From: Geodermatophilus arenarius
Lineage (GTDB): Bacteria > Actinomycetota > Actinomycetes > Mycobacteriales > Geodermatophilaceae
Direction: 5' to 3'
DNA: 64,000 bases
Assembly (NCBI RefSeq): GCF_042654585.1
Contig: NZ_JBHSGR010000026.1
Span: 10,185 to 74,184 of the forward strand
Part shown: in pieces, positions 51,486 through 62,833 of the stretch
Layout of the letters: the number at the start of each line of letters is the position of its first letter
How positions within the stretch are numbered: position 1 is the stretch's first letter
Translations under genes and position numbers: made by a program
The notes under the pieces: generated by a model
Databases searched by the model: none
Told to the model about the DNA's origin: nothing
Seen by the model: only the letters and a program-made list of their open reading frames with translations

Positions 51486-51503
51486 ACTGACTGTTCGGTC
51501 AGT
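51486..51503. promoter_or_regulatory. TetR-like operator candidate
   Basis: ACTGAC-TGTTCG-GTCAGT, perfect 6-bp arms. The core TGAC-N6-GTCA is the shape of many TetR/AcrR sites. No TetR gene is in the window. Confidence 0.4.
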
Positions 51504-51568
51504 AATCACAGTCCCAGCGTGCCCTGGATCACATCCGGCCGCGCCTCGGACGATGCCGTCTTGTTACC

Positions 51569-51969
51569 GTGGTGCCGTCCTTTCTGCTCAGCGGCTCGGG
51601 CGCCTCGTTCTTCGAACGCATGAGCGCTCACGTGGACGACGTGGTGACCGCCCCGGTGCCGGTGGCGCCGGCGGTCGGGCTGTCGTCCGGGCCGCTGGGT
51701 GCCGCGCAGGCCGCCGACCGGGAGATCGCCCGGTCGACCGCCCGACCGCCGCGCCCGACCTGGCCGGCTGCTGCGCCCGCCACCACCGCAGCGAGCACCG
51801 GGCCCCCGGCTGGCGGCACCGCCCGGCCGCCGACGGGGCCCTCACCGTCACCACCCCCACCGGCCTCACCGCGACGACCACCCCACCGCCCCGCCGAGGC
51901 GGGACCCCGGGGCGAGGCGCGTGTGCGACCCGGAGCGTTGACCGGTCCCGGACGCCGCGGACACGATGA
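51569..51969 (+). pseudogene. DUF222/HNH endonuclease (13E12-type) remnant, internally deleted
   Basis: The left part (51569 to about 51745) resembles the start of DUF222-HNH proteins: ASFFERMSAHVDD and APAVGLSSGPLGAAQAADRE. The right part, in another frame from about 51754 to 51969, is the typical C-terminal end: CCARHHRSEHRAPGW followed by ADGALTVTTPTGLTATTTPP. Everything between (more than 300 residues in intact copies) is missing and the two ends are out of frame, so this is a collapsed copy. These families are repeated many times in Geodermatophilaceae and mycobacteria. Confidence 0.75.
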
Positions 51970-52028
51970 CGGGCGCACGCCCTGCATGGCCGACCTGCCG
52001 CGCGCCGGCCCGAGCGACGGGAGCGACC

Positions 52029-52916
52029 ATGGCGGACACGGGAACGATCACGGTGCCCCACCTCGGCACGTCGACCATCGGCTACCGGTTCGGCCGGCCC
52101 TACGACCCCTCGCTCCCGACGCTGGTCCTGGTCAACTCCTTCAGCACGTCCGCCGACCTCTACCGGCCCCAGTTCGCCGACGAGGACCTCGCCGCCACCG
52201 CCAACCTGCTCGCGCTCGAGCCCTACGGCCACGGCCGCACCCGTGCCTCGTACGAGCAGTTCACCTACTGGGACTCGGCCGTCGCCGACCTGCAGGTCCT
52301 CGACGCGCTGGGCATCCCCGAGGCCTTCGTCCTGGGCACGTCACAGGGCGGGTGGGTGGCGGCCCGGATGGCGATGCTGGCGCCACGCGTCGTGACGGGC
52401 ATCGTCCCCCTGGGCACCTCGATGGACCACGAGAGCCCGCGCAGCCGCGACCTGGGCTGCTGGGACGGCGTCGCCTTCTGCACCCCGGCCATCGACGCGC
52501 TCGCCGAGGAGGTCGGGCACGACTGGGCCGTCCCGGTGGAACTGGTCGACGCCGTCCTCGCCGAGGGGCTCGGCGAGGACGTGTCCCCGGCCGAGCGCTC
52601 GTTCTGGCACGAGACGCACCAGCAGAACTACAGCGGAGACGACGGCCGCCGCCGTCTCCGGCTCTCCAGCATCAACCTGCGCGACCGCGACGGCCTGCAC
52701 GGGCGCCTGGACGACGTGCGGTGCCCGGTCCTGTGGATGCACGGCACCGAGGACACGGTGTACTCCGTCGCGAACGCCGAGCAGGAGATCGGGCTCTTCA
52801 CGAGCAGTGCCGACGCCGAGCTGCGGGTCGTCGACGGCGGCCGGCACTTCCTGAGCGCCTCGCACCCCGCCGAGGTCGATCGGGCGACGATCGACTTCAT
52901 CCGGCGCTGGACGTAG
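52029..52916 (+). CDS. alpha/beta hydrolase
   Basis: 295 residues. Nucleophile in GTSQGG, acid in HGTEDTVYS and His in GGRHFLSASHP complete a catalytic triad. The oxyanion strand VLVNSFSTSADLYRPQ is haloperoxidase/esterase-like. No signal peptide. ATG 52029 has GGGAG upstream; the frame upstream of it overlaps the HNH remnant and is not gene-like. Substrate unknown. Confidence 0.9.
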   Translation: MADTGTITVPHLGTSTIGYRFGRPYDPSLPTLVLVNSFSTSADLYRPQFADEDLAATANLLALEPYGHGRTRASYEQFTYWDSAVADLQVLDALGIPEAFVLGTSQGGWVAARMAMLAPRVVTGIVPLGTSMDHESPRSRDLGCWDGVAFCTPAIDALAEEVGHDWAVPVELVDAVLAEGLGEDVSPAERSFWHETHQQNYSGDDGRRRLRLSSINLRDRDGLHGRLDDVRCPVLWMHGTEDTVYSVANAEQEIGLFTSSADAELRVVDGGRHFLSASHPAEVDRATIDFIRRWT

Positions 52917-52941
52917 CGGCGCCGCCCTCCCCGAGGCCCTC

Positions 52942-53511
52942 GTGCCGACCGTCCGCGGACCCACGATCCCACCGCGCCTGCTCCTCACGGCGCTGCTGGC
53001 CCTCGGGCTCGCGCTCGCGGCGCCCGGCACCGCGTCGGCGCACCCGCTGCTGCTCGCCACCGAGCCGGTCGCCGACAGCACCGTGATGACGACCCCGCGG
53101 GCGGTCACCCTGACCTTCGCGGCCCGGCCGGCGGGCGGCGAGGTCACGGTCACGGGGCCGGACGGCGCATCCGCCGGTGCCGGCCCGGTCGTGCTCGACG
53201 GCGCCGTCCTGGTCGCGCCCGTCGCCCTCACCACGGCGGGCCGGCACACCGTCACCTGGTCGGCGGTCTCCGACGACGGCCACCGGCAGCGCGGCGTCTT
53301 CGTCTTCTACCACGCACCCGCGGCACCGCCGTCCCCGCTCGCGCCGGCCGCGAGCACCCCGACGCCCCCCGCCGGCGAGCCCGCCCGCACCGGCACGGCG
53401 TCCGGCGCCGACGACGGCGGCGCACCGGCCCGGGCGGTACCCGTCCTGGTGGCCGTCGGGCTCGCGACCGCCCTGGCCGCCGCGTTCCTCGTGCGGCGCG
53501 GACGCCGCTGA
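52942..53511 (+). CDS. copC: CopC-domain copper-binding exported protein
   Basis: 189 residues. The signal peptide ends at TASA, so the mature protein begins with His (HPLLLATEPVADS), the N-terminal copper ligand of CopC. The cupredoxin-like domain continues to SDDGHRQRGVFVFY, then a Pro/Ala linker and one C-terminal helix before RRGRR. It should sit on the outer face of the membrane, bound to Cu(II). No CopD gene adjoins. GTG 52942 follows the hydrolase by 25 nt. Confidence 0.92.
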   Translation: MPTVRGPTIPPRLLLTALLALGLALAAPGTASAHPLLLATEPVADSTVMTTPRAVTLTFAARPAGGEVTVTGPDGASAGAGPVVLDGAVLVAPVALTTAGRHTVTWSAVSDDGHRQRGVFVFYHAPAAPPSPLAPAASTPTPPAGEPARTGTASGADDGGAPARAVPVLVAVGLATALAAAFLVRRGRR

Positions 53512-53532
53512 GGCGCGACGCGACCGGCCTCA
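53509..53532. terminator. weak hairpin joining two opposed stop codons
   Basis: TGAGGC and GCCTCA flank 12 nt; the first TGA is the copC stop and the last TCA the stop of the convergent MBL gene. Confidence 0.35.
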
Positions 53533-54336
53533 GTCCGCCTGCTCCCACCGCCCACCCGAGCGGGTCACGCGGCCACGCGCCGGCTGCGGGGAGTGGGCGC
53601 CCACGCCGGACGTCCCCTCCTCCCCCAGCTCCCGCCACAGCCGCCGCCGGGTGCGGTGGGCCAGCGCGGCGTCGACGTCGCCCATCGACCGCCGGCCCGG
53701 CTCGGCCAGCTGCACCGGGCAGGTGACGGCGTCGCCGAGCAGCACCAGGCGCTCCCCGCCGGAGGTCACCGACACGGGCGGGTGCCCCGGCGTGTGCCCG
53801 GGCGTCAGCCGGGCGTCGACCCCGGGCGTCACGGTGGCGTCCTCCGCGAGCGGGCGCAGCCGCGCCGTCCCGGCCCAGCGGCGGAAACCGGTGCGGACGT
53901 GGCGGGCCATCTCCCCCCGGCCCGTCGACGAAGTGGGTGCCGTCGGCGGCGCCGAACCAGATCGTCGCCCCGGGGACCCCGGCTCGCCGTCGGGCCCGAA
54001 CAGCCAGCCGACGTGGTCGGCGTGCAGGTGCGTGCACACGACGTCGGTCACGTCGTCCTGGCGCACGCCGAGCGCCCGCAGGCCGGTCGGCAGCTGCCCA
54101 CCGGCGAGCAGCATCCGGTCCGGCAGGGACTGCGCCTCCGGCCCCGTGCCGGCGTCGACCAGGACGACCCGGCCGCCGGTGCGGACGACGAAGCAGCCGA
54201 TCGGCAGCCACGCCGCGTCGTCCCGGTCGAACAGCTCCGGGTGCGCACCGGGCGGGACGTCCCCGCCGAAGCAGCTCCGGCGGGCGACGGACGTCCCGTC
54301 CGCGACGGCGTCGACCCGCACCGTCCCGACGCGCAC
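53530..54336 (-). CDS. MBL-fold metallohydrolase with two compensating frameshifts
   Basis: 268 residues as read. Metal ligands are in THLHADHVGW, TPGHTPGH and LLGDAVT, so the fold is clear (lactonase/hydrolase group). Between about 53980 and 53915 the single frame gives an un-family-like Ser/Pro/Arg stretch, while the neighbouring frame there gives the expected VPGATIWFGAADGTHFVDGP with perfect codon bias. The simplest reading is one missing G near 53975-53985 and one extra G in the six-G run near 53912-53917. It may be a real compensated mutation or base-calling error. GTG 54336 starts 10 nt after uvrA. Confidence 0.82.
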   Translation of the reverse strand: MRVGTVRVDAVADGTSVARRSCFGGDVPPGAHPELFDRDDAAWLPIGCFVVRTGGRVVLVDAGTGPEAQSLPDRMLLAGGQLPTGLRALGVRQDDVTDVVCTHLHADHVGWLFGPDGEPGSPGRRSGSAPPTAPTSSTGRGEMARHVRTGFRRWAGTARLRPLAEDATVTPGVDARLTPGHTPGHPPVSVTSGGERLVLLGDAVTCPVQLAEPGRRSMGDVDAALAHRTRRRLWRELGEEGTSGVGAHSPQPARGRVTRSGGRWEQAD

Positions 54337-54346
54337 CCGGTCGCGC

Positions 54347-57244
<2,898 letters not shown>

Positions 57245-57381
57245 AGTGATCCCTGTCGGTCAGCCGGGCCGGCCGGTCTCGCCGGGCCGCGGTCAGTGTG
57301 TCGAGATGTCGATACGGACAACGCCGTCACTGTCCGCGCGCAATCCGTGACGACGGCGACGTTGCCGCCGGGTGGGGGTGC

Positions 57382-58806
57382 TCAGACGGAGGCCGGGGAC
57401 GGCGCTCGGGCGGGGTCGAACACCGGGGCGTGACGGCGCCAGGGCGCGCGTCGCTCCAGCTCTCCGGCCAGCCAGAGTAGTCGCGTCTCGCTGCCCGGGG
57501 GGCCGACCAGCTGGACCGCCAGCGGCACCCCCTCCTCGCGCGTCCCGACGGGCAGCACGACCGCCGGGACCCCGGCCAGGTTCCACGGCCAGGCCCACGG
57601 CGCCCACCGGTTGTCGGCGTCGAAGTTCGCCAGGAACCCGCGCTCGTGCCACGGCCGCGCCGGCAGCGGCGGGCCGTTGGTGATCGGGGTCAGCAGCACG
57701 TCGAGGGCGTCCTCGGCGAAGAACGCCGCCGTCCGCTCGCGGAACCGCTCGGCGGTCGCCGGCCGGACGAGACCGGCCCGCCGGGCCAGCCGGCCGAGCC
57801 GGGCGTGGGTGCGGCTGCGCGGCTGCAGCGCCGCCCGGTCCAGCCCGAGCGCCGTGGCGTCGTCCTCCGCGCCGGCCAGCCAGCGGGCGGTCGCACCGAA
57901 GACGGCCCCCCACGGGACCACCGGGGCGCGCTCGACGACGACGTGCCCGGCGCCGCGCAGCAGCCGCGCCGTCCGCTCGACCGCCCCCAGGGCGGTGGCG
58001 TCGGGCCGGGCCCACGGCAACGGGGAGCGGCGGCCGACGGCGATGCGCAGCGGCCGGCCCGGGTCGGCCGCCGACCAGTCGAGGTCGGCGTCCTCCCCCG
58101 CCAGGACCGCGGTGCCCAGCGCGACGTCCTCGACCGTCGTGGCCAGCACGCCGTTGACCGCCATGCCCGACCAGTCGTCGGCGCCGATGCCGCCGGGCAG
58201 CACGCCGCGGCCGGGCTTGAGGGTGACCAGGCCGCACGCGGCGGCCGGCAGCCGCAGCGAGCCCATCCCGTCGTTGCCGTGCGCCAGCGGGACCGCTCCC
58301 GCGGCGACCGCGGCGGCGCTGCCGCCGGAGCTCCCGGCCGGGGACAGCGCGGTGTCCCACGGGTTGCGGGTGACCGTGCCCGGCCCGTCGGTGGCGGCGT
58401 AGAGGCACAGCTCCGGCACCCGGGTGATCCCGACGACGACGGCGCCGGCGGCGCGCAGCCGGGCGACGACCTCGTGGTCGGCGTCCGCGGTGATGGCGTG
58501 GGCGGCGCAGCCGTCGGTCACGGTCTCCCCGGCGACGCCGACGTTGTCCTTCACCGCCACCGGGACGCCGGCCAGCGGCAGCGTGGCCCGGCGCGGGTCG
58601 GCGTCGACGGCTGCCGCCTCGGCCAGCGCCTCCTCGGCGCGGACCACGCGGAAGGCGCCGATCCGGGGCTCGACGTCGGCGAGGTGGGCCAGGTGCGCCC
58701 GCACCACCTCGACCGCGGACACCTCGCCCGCGCGCACGCGCCCGGCGAGGACGGAGGCGGGCAGGCCGACGAGCCGGGCGCCGCCCGGAGCTCCGCTAGC
58801 GTCCAT
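57382..58806 (-). CDS. amidase, amidase-signature family
   Basis: 474 residues. The Ser-cisSer-Lys triad is visible: Lys in VAVKDNVG, cis-Ser in AGSSGGSAAA and nucleophile Ser in NDGMGSLRLPAA. It hydrolyses amide bonds; substrate unknown, and there are no GatB/GatC genes nearby. ATG 58806 has TACGGT 7 nt upstream and no Shine-Dalgarno. Divergent from the MBL gene at 58855, 48 bp away. Confidence 0.94.
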   Translation of the reverse strand: MDASGAPGGARLVGLPASVLAGRVRAGEVSAVEVVRAHLAHLADVEPRIGAFRVVRAEEALAEAAAVDADPRRATLPLAGVPVAVKDNVGVAGETVTDGCAAHAITADADHEVVARLRAAGAVVVGITRVPELCLYAATDGPGTVTRNPWDTALSPAGSSGGSAAAVAAGAVPLAHGNDGMGSLRLPAAACGLVTLKPGRGVLPGGIGADDWSGMAVNGVLATTVEDVALGTAVLAGEDADLDWSAADPGRPLRIAVGRRSPLPWARPDATALGAVERTARLLRGAGHVVVERAPVVPWGAVFGATARWLAGAEDDATALGLDRAALQPRSRTHARLGRLARRAGLVRPATAERFRERTAAFFAEDALDVLLTPITNGPPLPARPWHERGFLANFDADNRWAPWAWPWNLAGVPAVVLPVGTREEGVPLAVQLVGPPGSETRLLWLAGELERRAPWRRHAPVFDPARAPSPASV

Positions 58807-58813
58807 GCGGGCG

Positions 58814-58819
58814 ACCGTA
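58814..58819 (-). promoter_or_regulatory. candidate -10 of leaderless amidase gene
   Basis: TACGGT ends 7 nt before the ATG. Confidence 0.5.
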
Positions 58820-58854
58820 ACCGCGCTCGCCGACAGTTCTCGAACGGAGGCCCG

Positions 58855-59514
58855 ATGACCTACACCGGCGACGTCGAGGTGGGTGGCCCGGCCGACGTGC
58901 GGGAGCTGCCCGGGCTCACGATCAGCAAGGTCGCCGTCAGCGAGATGGCCAACAACGCCTACCTGCTGCGGGACACCGCCACGGGCCAGGCGCTGCTCGT
59001 CGACGCCGCCGCCGAGCCCGACACGCTGCGCGCCCTGATCGGCGACGCCGACCTGCGCACCGTCGTCACCACGCACGGGCACTGGGACCACCACCGCGCC
59101 CTGCCCGACGTCGTCGCGGCCACCGGGGCGCAGACGGTGGCGCACGCCGCCGACGCCGGCGACCTGCCCGTGCCGGTCGACCGGACGGTCGCGCACGGGG
59201 ACACCGTCGCCGTCGGCGAGCAGGTGCTGGAGGTGGTGCACCTGCGCGGGCACACGCCCGGCAGCATCGCGCTGGTCTGGCGGGGCCCGGAGGGCGCCGG
59301 CACGCACGCCTTCACCGGCGACAGCCTCTTCCCGGGCGGCGTCGGCAACACCTGGGAGGACCCCGAGCGGTTCGCCAGCCTGATCGACGACGTCGAGCAG
59401 CGGCTGTTCGCCGTCCTCCCGGACGACACGTGGGTCTACCCCGGCCACGGCAGGGACACGACGCTGGGCGCCGAGCGGCCGTCGCTGCCGGAGTGGCGCG
59501 CCCGCGGCTGGTGA
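58855..59514 (+). CDS. MBL-fold metallohydrolase, glyoxalase II-like
   Basis: 219 residues. HxHxDH is THGHWDHH, with further ligands in LRGHTPGS, FTGDSLFPGG and YPGHGRDT, so both metal sites are complete. This is the set seen in hydroxyacylglutathione-hydrolase-like proteins; in actinobacteria the thiol could be mycothiol. ATG 58855 has GGAGG 5 nt upstream. Confidence 0.93.
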   Translation: MTYTGDVEVGGPADVRELPGLTISKVAVSEMANNAYLLRDTATGQALLVDAAAEPDTLRALIGDADLRTVVTTHGHWDHHRALPDVVAATGAQTVAHAADAGDLPVPVDRTVAHGDTVAVGEQVLEVVHLRGHTPGSIALVWRGPEGAGTHAFTGDSLFPGGVGNTWEDPERFASLIDDVEQRLFAVLPDDTWVYPGHGRDTTLGAERPSLPEWRARGW

Positions 59515-59591
59515 CCTGCTGCGGAGGCCCTCCCGGTGCGACCATCCGTGCAGGCCAGGACGGCCGGCGGCGGGTCACGAGGAGGCCTCCG

Positions 59592-59834
59592 ATGCACTCC
59601 CAGGCGAAGCAAGAGGCACAGGACGCCCTGTTCACCGCGATCAGGGACCAGGCCGAGAAGAACATGCGGTCCGCGATGCGGCCCGCGGAGAAGGCCGCGC
59701 TCCTGCGCCGGCTGGCGGAGGCCTACCGGCTCACCGCCGGGGGCCCGATGCCCGACACCCCCACGCGCCGATCGGTCCCCGCACCGCGCAAGGCCGCGGA
59801 CGACGGAGCGCCCGCGCGGACACGCACCGCCTGA
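59592..59834 (+). CDS. hypothetical protein, 80 aa
   Basis: 80 residues. Residues 1-50 form a predicted helix (SQAKQEAQDALFTAIRDQAE); the rest is Pro/Ala/Arg-rich and disordered. ATG 59592 has GAGGAGG upstream, so it is likely real. No function known. It is followed by the long hairpin at 59954-60011. Confidence 0.75.
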   Translation: MHSQAKQEAQDALFTAIRDQAEKNMRSAMRPAEKAALLRRLAEAYRLTAGGPMPDTPTRRSVPAPRKAADDGAPARTRTA

Positions 59835-59953
59835 CCGGCGCCCGTCCCCGGCGTCGGCGCGCGACCTCGTCGAGGACGGCGGTCGGCGCCCGCCGCAGGG
59901 CGGCGACGGGGACGGTGACCGGCGCGGTCACCGCTGCCGCGTGCGGCTCCACC

Positions 59954-60011
59954 GGGGTGCTCCTCGTCCTCCGGGGGTCCCGCAGGACCCCCGGAGGACG
60001 AGGAGCACCCC
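59954..60011. terminator. 27-bp perfect hairpin between convergent genes
   Basis: 59954-59980 pairs with 59985-60011 without a mismatch, loop CGCA. It sits between the plus-strand 80-aa gene and the minus-strand TerD-like gene, so it can stop both. The longest perfect stem I saw in the window. Confidence 0.85.
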
Positions 60012-60041
60012 AGGAGCGGGGCTACGCGCGGGACCGGCGGC

Positions 60042-61025
60042 TCACTTGCGGCCGGGCGTCCAGTCCATGCCCCAGCCGTAGGTGCGGTCGAGCACGTCCT
60101 GGCCGCCGTGCACGTAGCGCACCTCGCGGTTGACGACGAGCTGGCCGCCCTGGTTCTCGATCATCGCGATCGCGCAGATGCGGGCGCGCGGGTCGTGCTC
60201 GTCCAGGCGCACCTCGATCTGCGGCCCGTTCGCCGGGAACATCGTGACGACGGCGTCGGCCTGCCCCCAGTTCGGCACGCCCTCGTAGATGAGCGCGAAC
60301 ACGAGGATCCGGCGGATCAGCTGCGTGTGCTGCAGGTCGATCATCAGGTTCTCGCCGCCGCTGTTGGCGCCCGACCGGTCGTCGCCGTCCAGCCACACGA
60401 TCGACCCGCCGTTGCCCAGCGTGTGCTGCCCGCGGAAGGCGTTGCCCAGCGCCTGGATGACGCCCTTGGAGCCGTCGGCGTACTCGTAGAGGCAGCCGAG
60501 GTCCAGGTCGATCGCCCCGCCGCCGGCGGCCGAGGCCAGCCGCTTGAGGAAGCCGCCGCCCCCGCCGCCGCCCCCGGGCCGGGAGTTCCAGTTCAGGTTG
60601 ACCCGCAGGACGCCGGTGGTGCCGGCCGTCTTCGTCAGCGAGACCGACGGCGCCGACTTGGTCAGCGACACCTTGTTCATGTTGACCCCGCCCTGCTGCT
60701 GCGGGGCCGGGGGCTGCTGCCCGTACTGCTGGCCGTACGGGGGCTGACCCGGGGGCGGGTACGGCGGCTGGCCCTGCGGCGGGTACGGGGGCTGCCCCTG
60801 GTACGGCGGCTGCCCGTACGGCTGGCCCGGCGGCGGGTACGGCGGCTGCCCGGGCGGCGGGTACTGGCCCGGCGGCGGGTAGGGCGGCTGCCCCTGGTGC
60901 GGCGGCTGGCCGTAGGGCTGCCCCGGCGGCGGCTGCGGGGGCTGGTACGGCGGCGGCTGCGGCGGCGCCGGAGGGGTCTCCGGCTGCGGCGGCGGGGACT
61001 TCGGGCGCTTCGTGTAGTCGACCAA
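60042..61025 (-). CDS. TerD-family protein with Pro/Gln/Gly-rich N-terminal arm
   Basis: 327 residues. Residues 8-112 are tandem PPG/PYGQ repeats, disordered. The C-terminal TerD domain (about 115-327) starts NKVSLTKSAPSVSLTKT and holds the calcium-type acidic segments AIDLDLGCLYEYADG and WLDGDDRSG. TerD proteins are linked to tellurite and phage stress responses and vesicle-like clusters; function here is unknown. The TTG start at 61025 has GGGGAGG upstream. It is divergent from the Hsp70 gene, 98 bp away. Confidence 0.9.
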   Translation of the reverse strand: MVDYTKRPKSPPPQPETPPAPPQPPPYQPPQPPPGQPYGQPPHQGQPPYPPPGQYPPPGQPPYPPPGQPYGQPPYQGQPPYPPQGQPPYPPPGQPPYGQQYGQQPPAPQQQGGVNMNKVSLTKSAPSVSLTKTAGTTGVLRVNLNWNSRPGGGGGGGGFLKRLASAAGGGAIDLDLGCLYEYADGSKGVIQALGNAFRGQHTLGNGGSIVWLDGDDRSGANSGGENLMIDLQHTQLIRRILVFALIYEGVPNWGQADAVVTMFPANGPQIEVRLDEHDPRARICAIAMIENQGGQLVVNREVRYVHGGQDVLDRTYGWGMDWTPGRK

Positions 61026-61110
61026 GGGAGGCCTCCCCGCAGGTTCGCCCGACCGGGCCGACCTGCGCTCTGAGCGGCGGACACGTCCTCCTGACCCTAT
61101 GCGGCGCCGC

Positions 61111-61116
61111 TACCCT
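61111..61116 (+). promoter_or_regulatory. candidate -10 of leaderless Hsp70 gene
   Basis: TACCCT ends 7 nt before the ATG at 61124; no Shine-Dalgarno. Confidence 0.5.
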
Positions 61117-61123
61117 CCGGCCC

Positions 61124-62830
61124 ATGCCGCGCGGTGTCCCCTCGCCCTCCTCTGCCGTGTACGGGATCGACCTGGGCACCACGTACAGCTGCCTGGCGCA
61201 GGTCGACGACGACGGCGCCGCGCGGGTCGTCCCCCTCCTCGACGGCGCCCCGACGCTGCCCAGCGTCGTGCTGTTCGTCGGCCCCGACGACTACGTCACC
61301 GGCGAGCGCGCCCGCGTCCTGGCCCGCGCCCGGCCCGACGACGTCTGCACGCTGGTCAAGCGGCGCATGGGCGACAGCACGTGGCGGTTCGTCAGCCACG
61401 GCCGGTCCTGGTCGGCGCCCGCGGTCAGCAGCCTGGTGCTCAAGGCGCTGGTCAGCGAGACGAGCTTCTCCACGCAGGGCCCGGTGCAGGACGTCGTCAT
61501 CACCGTGCCCGCCTACTTCGGCGACGAGGAGCGGCGGGCCACCCGGCTGGCCGGCGAGTACGCGGGCCTCACCGTCCTCGACGTCATCAACGAGCCGACG
61601 GCGGCCGCGCTGGCCTACGGCTTCGCCCGCCTCGACGGCGGCGGGCCGGCCGGGCACCTCGAGGAGGTCGCGCTCGTCTACGACCTCGGCGGCGGCACCG
61701 TCGACGTCGCGGTCGTGGAGCTGGCCGACCGGCGGCTGGCCGTGGTCGCCACCGACGGCGACCACGAGCTCGGCGGCGCCGACTGGGACGAGAAGCTCGC
61801 CGTCCACCTGTCGCGCGCCTTCCTCGCCGCCCACCCCGACGCCGAGGACCCGCTCGACGACGGCGCCGGCGGCCAGGCGCTGGTGCTCGCCGCCGAGCGG
61901 GCCAAGCGCGAGCTCAGCGTCCGCGAGTCCGTCGTCGTGCCGGTCGAGCACGACGGCCGCCGGGTGGACGTGCCGGTGACCCGCGCGGAGTTCGAGCGGC
62001 TCACCGCGGGCCTGCTCGACCGCACGATGGAGCTGACCCGCGCGGCGGTCGCGGCGGCCCGCGCCCGCGGCGTCGAGCGGATCGACCGGGTGCTGCTGGT
62101 CGGCGGCTCGACCCGGATGCCCGCCGTCGCGCGGCGGCTGACCGCCGAGCTCGGCGTGCCCGCCGAGGTGCACGACCCCGACCTCGCCGTCGCCAGGGGC
62201 GCCGCCGTCTACGGCCGCAAGAAGCAGCTGGAGCGGCTGCTCACCGCCGACCTGGTCACCCGCGGGCAGCTGCGCGACGGCACGCCGCTGGAGTACGCCG
62301 CCCCCGCCGACGTCGACGCCGCCTGTGCCCGCCTCGGCGACGCCGTGGGCCTGTCCGCGGCGCAGGTGCGGCGCACGGTGGAGATCCAGGTCCTCAACAC
62401 CGTCTCCCGCGGCTTCGGCGTCCTGGCGCTGGACCGGTTCGGCGAGCCGTCGGCGGTCTTCCTCGTGCACCGCGACGACCGGCTGCCGGTGGCCGTGCGC
62501 CGCTCGTTCGGCACCGTCCACGACGACCAGCGGGTGGTCACCATCCGGGTGGTCGAGCAGGGCGGCGGCGCCGAGTCCGCCCGCCCCGAGGACGCCAAGC
62601 TGCTCGCCGAGGCCTCCATCGAGGACATCCCGCCCGGGTACCCCGCCGGCACCGAGATCCAGGTCGTGCTGCGGATGGGCTTCGACGGCATCCTCGAGCT
62701 GACCGCGCTGCACGAGGGGCTGGCCGACCGGCCGCTCACCGTGCGCGTGGAGACCGGCGCGGCGCTGAGCCAGGCCGACGTCGCCCGCGAGCGCGCGCAG
62801 GTCGGCCGGGTCCGCCGCCGGCAGGACTGA
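61124..62830 (+). CDS. Hsp70-family protein (DnaK-like)
   Basis: 568 residues. Nucleotide-binding domain complete: phosphate 1 GIDLGTTYSC (14-23), NEPTAAALAYGFA, phosphate 2 DLGGGTVDVAV and adenosine-site LLVGGSTRMPAV. The C-terminal part after about 385 keeps a short substrate-binding-like domain but no full lid, so it is smaller than housekeeping DnaK (about 620). It is not with grpE-dnaJ-hspR. It is followed 3 nt later by a gene with a weak J-like segment and faces a TerD gene, hinting at a stress module. Confidence 0.93.
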   Translation: MPRGVPSPSSAVYGIDLGTTYSCLAQVDDDGAARVVPLLDGAPTLPSVVLFVGPDDYVTGERARVLARARPDDVCTLVKRRMGDSTWRFVSHGRSWSAPAVSSLVLKALVSETSFSTQGPVQDVVITVPAYFGDEERRATRLAGEYAGLTVLDVINEPTAAALAYGFARLDGGGPAGHLEEVALVYDLGGGTVDVAVVELADRRLAVVATDGDHELGGADWDEKLAVHLSRAFLAAHPDAEDPLDDGAGGQALVLAAERAKRELSVRESVVVPVEHDGRRVDVPVTRAEFERLTAGLLDRTMELTRAAVAAARARGVERIDRVLLVGGSTRMPAVARRLTAELGVPAEVHDPDLAVARGAAVYGRKKQLERLLTADLVTRGQLRDGTPLEYAAPADVDAACARLGDAVGLSAAQVRRTVEIQVLNTVSRGFGVLALDRFGEPSAVFLVHRDDRLPVAVRRSFGTVHDDQRVVTIRVVEQGGGAESARPEDAKLLAEASIEDIPPGYPAGTEIQVVLRMGFDGILELTALHEGLADRPLTVRVETGAALSQADVARERAQVGRVRRRQD

Positions 62831-62833
62831 CCC

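Noticed and set aside
57245..57381. LexA/SOS box before uvrA
   Set aside because: No GAAC-N4-GTTC type site seen; TCGACATCTCGACA is only a partial direct repeat.
60720..61000. Short tandem DNA repeat, CRISPR-like at first sight
   Set aside because: It is the coding repeat for the PPG/PYGQ arm of the TerD-like protein; units are irregular and in frame.
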